NCBI RefSeq assembly: GCF_900106945.1
Contig: NZ_FNNE01000013.1
Location: 1-64,000 of the forward strand
Direction: 5' to 3'
Source of the DNA: Marinobacter mobilis
GTDB taxonomy: Bacteria > Pseudomonadota > Gammaproteobacteria > Pseudomonadales > Oleiphilaceae
Length of the DNA: 64,000 bases
A model generated the notes under the pieces. That model searched no databases. It saw only the letters and a program-made list of their open reading frames with translations, and was not told the origin of the DNA. Position 1 is the first letter of the stretch; each line of letters opens with the position of its first letter. Below are positions 26,446 to 34,600 of this stretch, piece by piece. Both the position numbers and the translations under genes were made by a program.

Positions 26446-27740
26446 TGTCGGATCAGCAAACGACAGTTCGGATTATTCATGGGCGCTTGCTGGATGGTGA
26501 ACACGATGGCTCGGCGGTCACGACCCTGTTACTGCAGGGTGGGCATATTGCTGCGGTGGGTGCCGATGCAGAGATTGGCGATGTTGATCGGGTGATCGAT
26601 GCCAGCGGGTGTCTGGTCGCGCCGGGCTTTATCGATCTCAACTGCAACCTGCGTGAGCCCGGTAATGGCCAGAAGGGCAACATTGCTTCGGAATCCCTGG
26701 CTGCTGCGCGTGGCGGATACACCACGGTGTGTGCGTCTCCGGATACCTCTCCGGTTAACGACTCCAGTGCGGTGACCAACCTGATTCGTGACGTGGCGGG
26801 CAGACAGTCGCCAATCCGGATTCTGCCTCTGGGCGCTGTGACCCGGGGGCTTGAGGGTGAGCTGCTCAGTGATATGGCCGGCCTGACCCGGGCCGGTTGT
26901 GTTGCGCTCAGCAATGGCGGGGCCCAGCTTCGTAACGCCCGGATCCTGAGGCGCTGCATGGCCTACGCCCGTACGTTTGATCTGACCCTGATGCTGGCGC
27001 CGGTCAATCAGGCGCTGGCGGCTGATGGCTATGCTCATGACGGTCTGGTGACCTCCCGGCTGGGGCTGCTGGGCATCCCGGAGGTGGCGGAAACCACCGC
27101 AGTCATGGAGCTGTTGCTGCTGGCGGAGGAAACCGGCGTCCGCCTGCATCTCAACCAGCTGTCCTGTGCCCGCTCAGTGGAAATGGTGGCGGATGCCCAG
27201 CGCCGCGGCGTGGCGGTCAGTGCCGATGTGGCCATGCACCAGCTGTTGTTTACCGAGGATGCTCTGGCCGGCTTTGACAGCCGCTTCCATGTCCGTCCCC
27301 CGCTGCGCACTGAGGCGGATCGCCAGGGGCTGCTGGCTGGTGTCAGAGACGGTGTTATCGGGGCGATTGTCAGTCAGCATCAGCCTCACGATTCAGCAGC
27401 CAAGCAGGCGCCGCTGGGTGCTACCGAGCCAGGGCTGTCCACGATTGAAAGTGTGTTGTCGATGGGGTTGGAGCTGGTGGCGGATGGCGAGCTCACGCTG
27501 TCCCAACTGGTTGTGGCGCTGACCTCCGGACCTGCGGCGGTGTTGGGAGAAACGGCCTCCCTGGCCGTTGGCCAGCGGGCGGACCTGTGTGTTTTTGATG
27601 CTGACGCGAGCTGGCAGGCAGGGGATGATTCCCTGTTGTCTGCCGGCAAACATGCCCCCATCCGCCATTGCCCGCTCAAGGGTGTGGTGCGTCACACCTT
27701 GTGTGCCGGTGTCGAGGCCTGGGGGCCAGGCGGCGACTGA
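26445..27740 (+). CDS. pyrC': inactive dihydroorotase-like subunit PyrC'
   Basis: A 431-residue amidohydrolase-fold protein of the dihydroorotase family that has lost its metal site. Where active enzymes have an H-x-H pair (DxHxHLREPG) it reads GFIDLNCNLREPG. The later His positions are changed too (RLHLNQLSCARSVE), and the catalytic ATDHAPH segment is VSQHQPHD. In Pseudomonas such PyrC' subunits are catalytically silent and hold the PyrB dodecamer together. A separate active pyrC should exist elsewhere. The 1-bp overlap with pyrB fits assembly of a fixed complex. Confidence 0.92.
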   Translation: MSDQQTTVRIIHGRLLDGEHDGSAVTTLLLQGGHIAAVGADAEIGDVDRVIDASGCLVAPGFIDLNCNLREPGNGQKGNIASESLAAARGGYTTVCASPDTSPVNDSSAVTNLIRDVAGRQSPIRILPLGAVTRGLEGELLSDMAGLTRAGCVALSNGGAQLRNARILRRCMAYARTFDLTLMLAPVNQALAADGYAHDGLVTSRLGLLGIPEVAETTAVMELLLLAEETGVRLHLNQLSCARSVEMVADAQRRGVAVSADVAMHQLLFTEDALAGFDSRFHVRPPLRTEADRQGLLAGVRDGVIGAIVSQHQPHDSAAKQAPLGATEPGLSTIESVLSMGLELVADGELTLSQLVVALTSGPAAVLGETASLAVGQRADLCVFDADASWQAGDDSLLSAGKHAPIRHCPLKGVVRHTLCAGVEAWGPGGD

Positions 27741-27965
27741 CCCGGCAAGGGAGAATGAGGCAGGGGTGGCGAAGCCCCTGTCGAATTCATCACAGTTCCT
27801 TCTCTTTTGCTCAAACGCCCTTGATACCAGGCACCTGTGCCAACGTATTCTAGACACTGCCAATCTAGGCTGGATCTGAAGGATATGCTGGGCGCGCTGG
27901 TATCGGCGACCGACGAGTTAGATGGCTACCCAGCAGCCAACAAAAATAATCAGGAGTCATTCCCC

Positions 27966-28985
27966 GTGAAATCTCGAAACCCCCTACGCAGGGTGGTGGC
28001 AGCGTCCGCGCTGTTGGCCAGCCTTGCATTGCCTGCTATGGCCCAATCAACCCAGGAACCCCTGGAACGCAGTTTCTGTGTGTTTGACCCGGTCGGTGCC
28101 AACGGACCACTGTTTGCAATCACCAAGACCTTTCAGCCTGTTGCCCTCCGTGAAGGGGTGATGCTCAACCTGCGGGCCTACACCGATGAAAAGGTGGCGG
28201 CCGAGGACTTCAAGGCTGGCCAGTGTGACGCGGTGTTGCTCACCGGCACCCGGGCGCGGGAATTCAACCGTTTTACCGGCAGTCTGGAAGCCATGGGCGC
28301 GGTGCCGGGTGAGGCGGAAATGCGCCTGCTCTACAACACACTGGCGCAGCCTAATGCCCGTCCGTTCCTGATTGAAGGCGATTATGAAGTGGCCGGTGTC
28401 TTCCCGGGGGGCGCGGTGTATCTCCACACCCGCGACCGGTCCATTGATACCGTAGAAGAGTTGCAGGGCAAGAAAATTGCCACTCTGGATTTTGACGAAG
28501 CTTCACTGCGCATGGTACGCCACGTTGGCGCATCGGTGGTGGGTTCCAACTCCGCCAACTTCGCTGGTAAGTTCAACAACGGCAGTGTCGACCTGGCCTA
28601 TGCCCCTGCCGTCGCCTATACCCCGCTGGAGCTGTACAAGGGCGTGGGCTCTGGTGGTGGCGTATTCCGTTATGCGCTGGCGTACATGAATTTCCAGGTC
28701 ATCATTCATCGTGATCGATTCCCTGACAATGCCGGACAGGTCGTCCGCAACGAGTCGATCAAGCGTCTCGATGAAGCCTATCAGATCATTGCTCAGGCGG
28801 AGTCGGAAATCCCTGAAGACATCTGGATGATGCCGCCAGAGGACGATGTTGCGGAATACGACCGGATGTTGCAGGAAGTGCGTCTGTCACTGCTGGCTGA
28901 CGGAGTCTACGACGAGCGTGCGATTCGCCTGATGAAGGCAATTCGTTGCCGGGTGGACGGTACCCGCGCCGAGTGTTCGTCCTGA
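27966..28985 (+). CDS. putative periplasmic solute-binding protein of a TRAP-like system
   Basis: A 339-residue exported protein. A Sec signal peptide ends near AMA|Q (residue 26). The mature part has the bilobal look of a substrate-binding protein (LNLRAYTDEKVAAEDFKAGQ, DTVEELQGKKIATLDFDEAS, NNGSVDLAYAPAVAYTPLEL). It has four cysteines (Cys38, one in GQCDAV, and two in the last 15 residues), possibly two disulfides. I recall a family annotated as putative solute-binding protein (DUF6091), unverified. The GTG start has AGGAG nine bases upstream; an in-frame longer start at 27837 would hide the signal peptide. A TatT-like lipoprotein and a TRAP permease follow beyond hupB. Confidence 0.7.
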   Translation: MKSRNPLRRVVAASALLASLALPAMAQSTQEPLERSFCVFDPVGANGPLFAITKTFQPVALREGVMLNLRAYTDEKVAAEDFKAGQCDAVLLTGTRAREFNRFTGSLEAMGAVPGEAEMRLLYNTLAQPNARPFLIEGDYEVAGVFPGGAVYLHTRDRSIDTVEELQGKKIATLDFDEASLRMVRHVGASVVGSNSANFAGKFNNGSVDLAYAPAVAYTPLELYKGVGSGGGVFRYALAYMNFQVIIHRDRFPDNAGQVVRNESIKRLDEAYQIIAQAESEIPEDIWMMPPEDDVAEYDRMLQEVRLSLLADGVYDERAIRLMKAIRCRVDGTRAECSS

Positions 28986-29001
28986 TCGTCTCAGGTTGAA
29001 A

Positions 29002-29021
29002 GGGGCCCGCGTGCGGGCCCC
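29002..29021. terminator. bidirectional terminator between the solute-binding protein gene and hupB
   Basis: GGGGCCCGC and GCGGGCCCC form a 9-bp GC stem with a minimal loop, lying between two convergent genes. Weak T-rich tails are found on both sides (TGTTCGATT to the right; TTTCAACC on the minus strand). It most likely ends both transcripts. Confidence 0.7.
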
Positions 29022-29028
29022 TGTTCGA

Positions 29029-29301
29029 TTACTTGATGGAGTCCTTGAGGGACTTGCCGGCCTTGAAGCCGACGGTTTTACTGGCCGGAATCTCGATGGT
29101 CGCGCCGGTCTGGGGATTACGCCCGGTGCGAGCGCCGCGGGTGCGTACATTGAAGGTACCAAAGCCGATCAGGGTGACATCATCCCCGCGTGCGGTGGCG
29201 GCGGATACCTGGTCGGTAAAGGCAGTAATCACTTCACTGGCCTTTTCTTTGCTCAGGCCGGTCTGTTCTGCGATCGCCGCGGCGAGTTCTGGTTTGCGCA
29301 T
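29029..29301 (-). CDS. hupB: DNA-binding protein HU
   Basis: A 90-residue HU-family nucleoid protein. The helical N-terminal half is MRKPELAAAIAEQTGLSKEKA. The arm contains the intercalating-proline region GARTGRNPQTGATIEIPASK, and the C-terminus is VGFKAGKSLKDSIK. It bends and compacts DNA as a dimer. It is a single gene convergent with the solute-binding protein gene and divergent from the TatT-like gene, so it splits an otherwise coherent transporter cluster. Confidence 0.93.
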   Translation of the reverse strand: MRKPELAAAIAEQTGLSKEKASEVITAFTDQVSAATARGDDVTLIGFGTFNVRTRGARTGRNPQTGATIEIPASKTVGFKAGKSLKDSIK

Positions 29302-29469
29302 CGAGTGCTCCTTGTTGTTTTTCAGTGCTTGGGGCGGCTACAGGCCGCTCCGTCAGACACAGATTTAGTGCTTTCCCCGGTAAAGTCAATTGCCAGTGGG
29401 GACGAGATCAGGGTCAGCGCCCGGTTTGAGGCGTTGATCTCACAACATAGGCCTGTTTCAGGGGATAAT

Positions 29470-29504
29470 CACCACCAATTTACAATACGTAACATTTGGT
29501 GGTG
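29470..29504 (+). promoter_or_regulatory. long inverted repeat over a -10-like box upstream of the TatT-like gene
   Basis: CACCACCAA (29470-29478) and TTGGTGGTG (29496-29504) are perfect 9-base arms. Inside the loop TTAC and GTAA form a second, nested pair around TACAAT, which matches a sigma-70 -10 box at five of six positions. The position, 50-85 bases before the lipoprotein start, suggests either an operator or a structured 5' leader. No regulator gene lies nearby. Confidence 0.4.
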
Positions 29505-29555
29505 GGCTCGCCGGTGATGGGCGTTGACAACAAAAATGAAAGGGTGGCAGGTGAT

Positions 29556-30620
29556 ATGACGGGTATCCAGGGATTCGTCCAGCGTTCGGGTCAGGTGTTG
29601 AGTCGGTGTCGAGGGCTGGCGGCAGGGGTTGCAGCCAGCCTGGCACTGAGCGGCTGTGGCGTCGCCAACCATATGATTTACAAAACCACCGGGGACGTCA
29701 TGGAGGGGTTTGCCAGGAAGCATACCGTTCCGTATGTGCTCGAAAGCAGTGATCTGGCGATGAGCTGTGCAATGAGCGAGGCAACCTCGCCTTTGTTGAT
29801 GTCCTTTGGTCGGGTGACGACCAATCCGGATCAGCTGGCGGTCATGCTGTACCTGACGGCCGGGGGCTGCATGGATGAGCAGGCGCGGGAGTTTGAGCTT
29901 GATAGCCTGATGGCGATGCGTGCTCTGGAGGCGGAAGTCGCCGAAGATGCCATGATCCAGAAGAAGCGGGCCTATGCGCTGGCAGCCCAGCGTTATTTTC
30001 AGGCCTGGAAGCACCATAACACCTTTTACGGGAATCCGGATGAAAGTGAATGCCCGGACTTCGACACTGACATGGACGAGTTTATCTATATGGCGGGGCT
30101 GCTGTCCGGCCTCCAGGCATTGAATGCCGAGATTCAGTCCACGTCCGCCATCGGTGTGCCGAAGAACGTCGGCTCCATCGTGTCCCGGGCCACCAGCTGC
30201 CTGAATAACGACAAGTGGTGGGGGGCGCCGATGGCGCTGCGGGCAACCGTCTGGGCGATGATTCCCGGAGCGTTGCCTCAGGGCGAGAATGCCTTTGAGC
30301 GTCTCGCGGCTGCGGACCTTCAGGGCGAAGAGGCGGGTGTGCGTCTGAGCCATGTGTTCCACGCATTGGCGGCGATGAACAAGGGTGATGACGAGATGCT
30401 GCGAGGCGTGATTCGTCAGCACGCCGATTCCATCAAGGCCACGCCCTCGAATGAAGAGTGGAGAATGGTGGACGCTATGGCGACCCAGCTCATCGTGGCG
30501 ATTTCCGACCGTATGTGGGTTGAGAACACCGGCCACCGTACGCCTTTGGGCAAGCTCGGCAGCTTCTGGGATGAAGAGCCGGAAGCCGCCGAAGTCATGA
30601 GCCTGGACGACCTGCTGTAA
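29556..30620 (+). CDS. TatT-like TRAP-associated lipoprotein
   Basis: A 354-residue lipoprotein. The signal peptide ends in a lipobox LALSGC, giving lipid-modified Cys34. The mature part is all-helical (for example LMAMRALEAEVAEDAMIQKK and KKRAYALAAQRYFQAW), as expected for the TPR-like TatT partners of TRAP transporters, which bridge the binding protein and hydrophobic ligands. It has four more cysteines (71, 105, 166, 215). The start at 29556 was preferred over 29517 because it gives a normal signal peptide and has AGGTG upstream. Only 3 bp separate it from the permease gene. TatT assignment is from topology and context. Confidence 0.65.
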   Translation: MTGIQGFVQRSGQVLSRCRGLAAGVAASLALSGCGVANHMIYKTTGDVMEGFARKHTVPYVLESSDLAMSCAMSEATSPLLMSFGRVTTNPDQLAVMLYLTAGGCMDEQAREFELDSLMAMRALEAEVAEDAMIQKKRAYALAAQRYFQAWKHHNTFYGNPDESECPDFDTDMDEFIYMAGLLSGLQALNAEIQSTSAIGVPKNVGSIVSRATSCLNNDKWWGAPMALRATVWAMIPGALPQGENAFERLAAADLQGEEAGVRLSHVFHALAAMNKGDDEMLRGVIRQHADSIKATPSNEEWRMVDAMATQLIVAISDRMWVENTGHRTPLGKLGSFWDEEPEAAEVMSLDDLL

Positions 30621-30623
30621 GCC

Positions 30624-32744
30624 ATGGACCCACGAGCGCCAGATATGTCCGTTGATACCCTGAACACCGAAGGCTCGTCTGCCCGCGCGGGCGGACGTAG
30701 CCTGAGGGAATGGTCCTCTTCTCTGCCAGCCTGCCTGCTGTTACTGGCGGTTGTGCTGTTCTCCACCTCCAGTGATATTCATAACCAGATGCTGCGGGGC
30801 GGCGAGCAGTTGTGGAGCGGTTACTACAAGCTGCGCTCCGACCCGGTGGAGCCCACCTGTAATCCCAATCGTGATATTGACGCAGCCGTGGCGGCGGAGA
30901 TGGCCAAGGGCAGTGACCTGGGGGCGATGGCGGATCTGCTGGGTGCGATGGAGAAGGATCCGGCCGATGTCCGCCGTTCCATTGAGCGTTCGGTCGCGGA
31001 ATGTCAGGCCAGTCATGCCAGTTATCTGGAGGTCAGGGACAAACTCACGCCCGGGGTCCGTGCTTATCGGGCGGTGGAGCTGTTCATCGCCGATCTGATT
31101 GCCTTCGGGCTGGAATCCCAGCGTTATATTCTGGTCATTCTGGTCATGTTGTGTGCGGTGACAGCGACGCTGACCCGCCATCACATTGCGATGCGGGCCA
31201 TGGAGACAGTACTGGATCACAAGGTGTCGCTGACCCTGCAGACCGTCGCCAATGCCATGTTGCTGGGCTCGAGCCTGATCTTTCGCGCCAACACGCTCGG
31301 CGCTGACGCAGCCGTGTCTTCGGAAGAGCTGCTGCTGCACAATCTGTGGATCGTCGGGTTTGGCGCGCTGACCATAGCCAGCCTGTACCGGCTGATTCGC
31401 GTGCCCGAAGGGCTGGCACCGGGTGGAAGCCTCAACAAGGCCCTGCTGGCGGTGCCGCTGTATACCGTGATGTGTCTGATCTCAGGCACCTATTTCTCGA
31501 TGATCGGTCACGCTGCGGGCATTGGGATTTACCTGGGCAAGATGATGGAACTGGCCGACATGTTCCTCAATGTTGGACTTTATGTCTGGGTCGGCATGAT
31601 GCTCAAGCAGACCCGTCTGGCGACTCTGGTCTTCAACGTGTTCCGGCCCTGGCGGATGCCGCCGGAGCTGCTGGCCGTGGTCGCCGTTCTGGTGGCGGTA
31701 GTACCAACGGCCTATACCGGTGCGTCCGGAATCTTTGTCATCGCCGCAGGTGCCGTAATATACAATGAGCTGCGGGCTGCGGGTGCCCGGCGTCAGTTGG
31801 CGCTGGCGGCTACCGCCATGTCCGGTTCCCTGGGTGTGGTGATCCGGCCCTGCCTGCTGGTGGTGGTGATTGCCTACCTGAACCGCGAGGTCACCACCGA
31901 CGAGCTGTTCGGCTGGGGGATTTGGGTGTTCGCGTTAACTGCGGCCATGTTTACCGCGGTGGCGCTGACGGTGAATCGGCAAAGCCAGTTCAACCTGGCC
32001 CCGGTGAATGATGCCCTGCCGGCGATGCTGGCGGCGCTGCGTCCGCTGATTCCTTATGTACTGGTGATTGCCGGCGTGGTGATGTTCTACCGCTGGGGCC
32101 TGGATGTGCGTATGGATGAGTTTTCTGCGCCGCGGCTGTTGCCGGTGATCCTGTTTGCCATCCTGTTGTACGAGCATATCAGCCTGAAAGGGCGCACGGA
32201 GCGTGATCGCGATGGCCTGGAGATCAACCACCAGGGGCTGGAGCGCAGCGTACGTGGAGCGACCAACGACACCACGGCTGAAATTGGTGCTCTGTTACTG
32301 TTGTTGGGGCTGTCGGTCAGTATTGGTGGAGTGATCGAGCGATCTCATATCATGGAGAGTTTTCCGCAGTCGTTTGACAGCGCCTGGTCTGCGATGCTTC
32401 TGATGGTGGTGATCCTGGTGATCCTGGGAATGATCATGGATGCTTTCGGGGCGGTGATTCTGGTGTCCGCGACGGTGGCAACCATTGCCTATTCCAGTGG
32501 CATCCACCCGATTCATTTCTGGATGGTTACCCTGGTGGCGTTTGAACTGGGTTATCTGAGTCCGCCGGTGGCACTGAACCACCTGCTGACCCGCCAGGTG
32601 GTGGGGGAAGCAGAGGTGGTGGCGGCCCAGCAGGAGAGTGGGACCTTCTATCAGCGCCATGAGCGTATCATCATGCCGCTGATTGCCATGGGTGTCTCGC
32701 TGGTGCTGGTGGCCTTTGTGCCCTTGCTGTTCTACGCGAACTAA
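30624..32744 (+). CDS. fused TRAP transporter permease (DctQ-DctM-like)
   Basis: A 706-residue inner-membrane protein. The N-terminal 240 residues resemble the small DctQ subunit (LTRHHIAMRAMETVLDHKVS), and the rest resembles the large DctM subunit with many TM segments, including PTAYTGASGIFVIAAGAVIY, GMIMDAFGAVILVSATVA and FELGYLSPPVALNHLL. TM1 (about 34-50) is followed by an unusually long extracytoplasmic loop (about 50-145) carrying two cysteines, 79 and 127. TRAP systems use ion gradients to import acids or other small solutes. The start has no strong ribosome site, so coupling to the lipoprotein gene 3 bp upstream is likely; ATG at 30645 is an alternative. Confidence 0.8.
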   Translation: MDPRAPDMSVDTLNTEGSSARAGGRSLREWSSSLPACLLLLAVVLFSTSSDIHNQMLRGGEQLWSGYYKLRSDPVEPTCNPNRDIDAAVAAEMAKGSDLGAMADLLGAMEKDPADVRRSIERSVAECQASHASYLEVRDKLTPGVRAYRAVELFIADLIAFGLESQRYILVILVMLCAVTATLTRHHIAMRAMETVLDHKVSLTLQTVANAMLLGSSLIFRANTLGADAAVSSEELLLHNLWIVGFGALTIASLYRLIRVPEGLAPGGSLNKALLAVPLYTVMCLISGTYFSMIGHAAGIGIYLGKMMELADMFLNVGLYVWVGMMLKQTRLATLVFNVFRPWRMPPELLAVVAVLVAVVPTAYTGASGIFVIAAGAVIYNELRAAGARRQLALAATAMSGSLGVVIRPCLLVVVIAYLNREVTTDELFGWGIWVFALTAAMFTAVALTVNRQSQFNLAPVNDALPAMLAALRPLIPYVLVIAGVVMFYRWGLDVRMDEFSAPRLLPVILFAILLYEHISLKGRTERDRDGLEINHQGLERSVRGATNDTTAEIGALLLLLGLSVSIGGVIERSHIMESFPQSFDSAWSAMLLMVVILVILGMIMDAFGAVILVSATVATIAYSSGIHPIHFWMVTLVAFELGYLSPPVALNHLLTRQVVGEAEVVAAQQESGTFYQRHERIIMPLIAMGVSLVLVAFVPLLFYAN

Positions 32745-32762
32745 GCCGGTCCAGGCGGTGAT

Positions 32763-32790
32763 AAAAAGGCGCGGTTTCCGCGCCTTTTTT
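32763..32790 (+). terminator. rho-independent terminator of the TRAP operon
   Basis: AAAAAGGCGCGG, the loop TTTC and CCGCGCCTTTTTT form a strong stem ending in a T-run, 18 bases after the permease stop. The flanking A-tract could also let it serve the minus strand. Confidence 0.9.
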
Positions 32791-32829
32791 GTGTCTTGAT
32801 CCTGCCTTCGCTGGCGGTTTCGGAGCCAC

Positions 32830-32859
32830 AAAAAAAGGCAGCCCTGGGGCTGCCTTTTT
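32830..32859 (-). terminator. rho-independent terminator of pckA
   Basis: On the minus strand AAAAAGGCAGCC pairs with GGCTGCCTTTTTTT, starting 16 bases after the pckA stop. The stem is GC-rich and the T-run long. A T-run also exists on the plus strand, so it can act in both directions. Confidence 0.9.
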
Positions 32860-32874
32860 GACGTCTGGTCCCTA

Positions 32875-34410
32875 TCAGGACAGGCTTGGGCCTGCCGTGA
32901 TGATGGAGCCGGAAACGTCGAACTTGTCGAAGTTGTCGACGAACTGGGCAATCAGTTCACGTGCCTTGGCATCGTACTCTTCGGTGCTCTGCCAGGTGTT
33001 ACGCGGGTTGAGCAGCTTGCTGTCGACGCCCGGAACGGTCAGCGGGACCTCGAGGTTCAGCAGTGGCAAGTGCTCGGTTTCAGCATCGTCCAGGTCGCCA
33101 TTCTGAATACCGCTGATAATGGCCCGGGTGGTCGGAATGCTGAAACGCTCACCAACACCGTGGGGACCACCGGTCCACCCAGTGTTGACCAGGAAGACCT
33201 TGCTACCGAACTCTTCCATTCGCTTCATCAGCAGCTCGGCGTAAACGCCAGCCGGACGCGGGAAGAACGGAGCGCCGAAGCAGGTAGAGAAGGTGGATTT
33301 CAGCTTGGATGAAGAGCCCATCTCGGTGGAGCCTACCAGCGCAGTGTAGCCGCTGAGGAAGTGATAGGCAGCCGCTTCCTTGCTGAGGATCGATACCGGA
33401 GGCAGGACGCCGGTCATGTCGCAAGTCAGGAACACGATGTGTGACGGCTCACCGGCACGGTTTTCCAGAACACGCTTCTCAACGTGCTCCAGAGGGTAGG
33501 CGCAGCGTGAGTTTTCGGTCAGCGACACGTCGGTGTAATCCGGCTCGCGGCTTTCCTCGTCGATCATGACGTTTTCAACAATGGCGCCGAAACGGATGGC
33601 ATCCCAGATGATCGGTTCGTTCTTCTGGCTCAGGTCGATGCACTTGGCGTAGCAGCCACCTTCGATGTTGAACACGGTGCCCGGACCCCAGCCGTGCTCG
33701 TCGTCACCGATCAGGAAACGATCGGGATCAGCGGACAGGGTGGTTTTGCCGGTGCCGGACAGACCGAAGAACAGACAGGTTTCGCCGTTCTCGCCAACGT
33801 TGGCGGAGCAGTGCATCGGCAGCACGTCTTTCTCTGGCAGCAGGAAGTTCTGCACGGAGAACATGGCCTTCTTCATTTCGCCGGCGTAGTGCATGCCTGC
33901 CAGCAGAACCTTGCGCTTGGCAAAGTTGATAATCACGCAGCCGTCGCTGTTGGTGCCATCACGCTCGGGCACACACTCGAAGTTGGCGGCGTTGAGGATC
34001 TGCCACTCCTGCTTGTCGGAGCTGTTGTAGTTCTCCGGACGGATAAACAGGTTGCGACCAAACAGGTTCTGCCAGGCAGTTTCTGTGGTCATGCGAACCG
34101 GCAGGTAGTGCTCGGGATCGGAGCCGACATGAACGTGAGACAGGAACTGTTCCTTCTCGGCGATGTAGGCTTCAACCCGATCCCAGAGGGCGTCGAACTT
34201 GTCAGCGTCGAACGGACGGTTGATGGGGCCCCAGTGGATCGCATCCGCGGTGCTGGGCTCCTCAACAATGAAGCGGTCCATGGGAGAACGGCCAGTACGC
34301 TTGCCGGTCTTGACCACCAGCGAACCATTGGCAGCCAGTTGGCCTTCGCCTCTTTCCAGTGCCAGCTCGACCAGTCGTGCTGAACTCAGATCAGTATAAG
34401 TGTTGCTCAC
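32875..34410 (-). CDS. pckA: phosphoenolpyruvate carboxykinase (ATP)
   Basis: A 511-residue cytoplasmic enzyme of gluconeogenesis, converting oxaloacetate and ATP to phosphoenolpyruvate, CO2 and ADP. The kinase-1a P-loop is FFGLSGTGKTTLSADP, with GDDEHGWG as the metal-binding kinase-2 segment and the family signature IVFLTCDMTGVLPPVS. The N-terminal part has GKRTGRSPMDRFIV. It starts with GTG (34410), preceded by AGG at suitable spacing. The 5' region holds a perfect inverted repeat, GTCCGGA (34444-34450) and TCCGGAC (34458-34464), of unknown role. The gene order with hslO, hslR and yrfG is the same as in Escherichia coli. Confidence 0.96.
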   Translation of the reverse strand: MSNTYTDLSSARLVELALERGEGQLAANGSLVVKTGKRTGRSPMDRFIVEEPSTADAIHWGPINRPFDADKFDALWDRVEAYIAEKEQFLSHVHVGSDPEHYLPVRMTTETAWQNLFGRNLFIRPENYNSSDKQEWQILNAANFECVPERDGTNSDGCVIINFAKRKVLLAGMHYAGEMKKAMFSVQNFLLPEKDVLPMHCSANVGENGETCLFFGLSGTGKTTLSADPDRFLIGDDEHGWGPGTVFNIEGGCYAKCIDLSQKNEPIIWDAIRFGAIVENVMIDEESREPDYTDVSLTENSRCAYPLEHVEKRVLENRAGEPSHIVFLTCDMTGVLPPVSILSKEAAAYHFLSGYTALVGSTEMGSSSKLKSTFSTCFGAPFFPRPAGVYAELLMKRMEEFGSKVFLVNTGWTGGPHGVGERFSIPTTRAIISGIQNGDLDDAETEHLPLLNLEVPLTVPGVDSKLLNPRNTWQSTEEYDAKARELIAQFVDNFDKFDVSGSIITAGPSLS

Positions 34411-34542
34411 TTCGACCTCGCCCTCAGGGTGTCTACATTGATTGTCCGGAATGCCAGTCCGGACCTGCAGGAGGCCGGAGTGATTGGCGGAAATCTGAAC
34501 AATCGGGTCAATTCAGGCGCGCTATTATGCCAGAGATGCCTG

Positions 34543-34589
34543 AAAAAAACGACAGGCCGGAAAGCCCTGCCAACAGCGGGTTTCCGGCC
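34543..34589 (-). terminator. rho-independent terminator of hslO
   Basis: On the minus strand GGCCGGAAACCC pairs with GGGCTTTCCGGCC (one bulged base) around a 10-base loop and is followed by TGTCGTTTTTTT. It begins 12 bases after the hslO stop and separates the hslR-hslO transcript from pckA. Confidence 0.88.
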
Positions 34590-34600
34590 AACCGGCGGTC

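Noticed and set aside
27837..27965. Longer start for the solute-binding protein
   Set aside because: The 43 extra residues are polar and would bury the signal peptide; the GTG at 27966 has a good AGGAG site.
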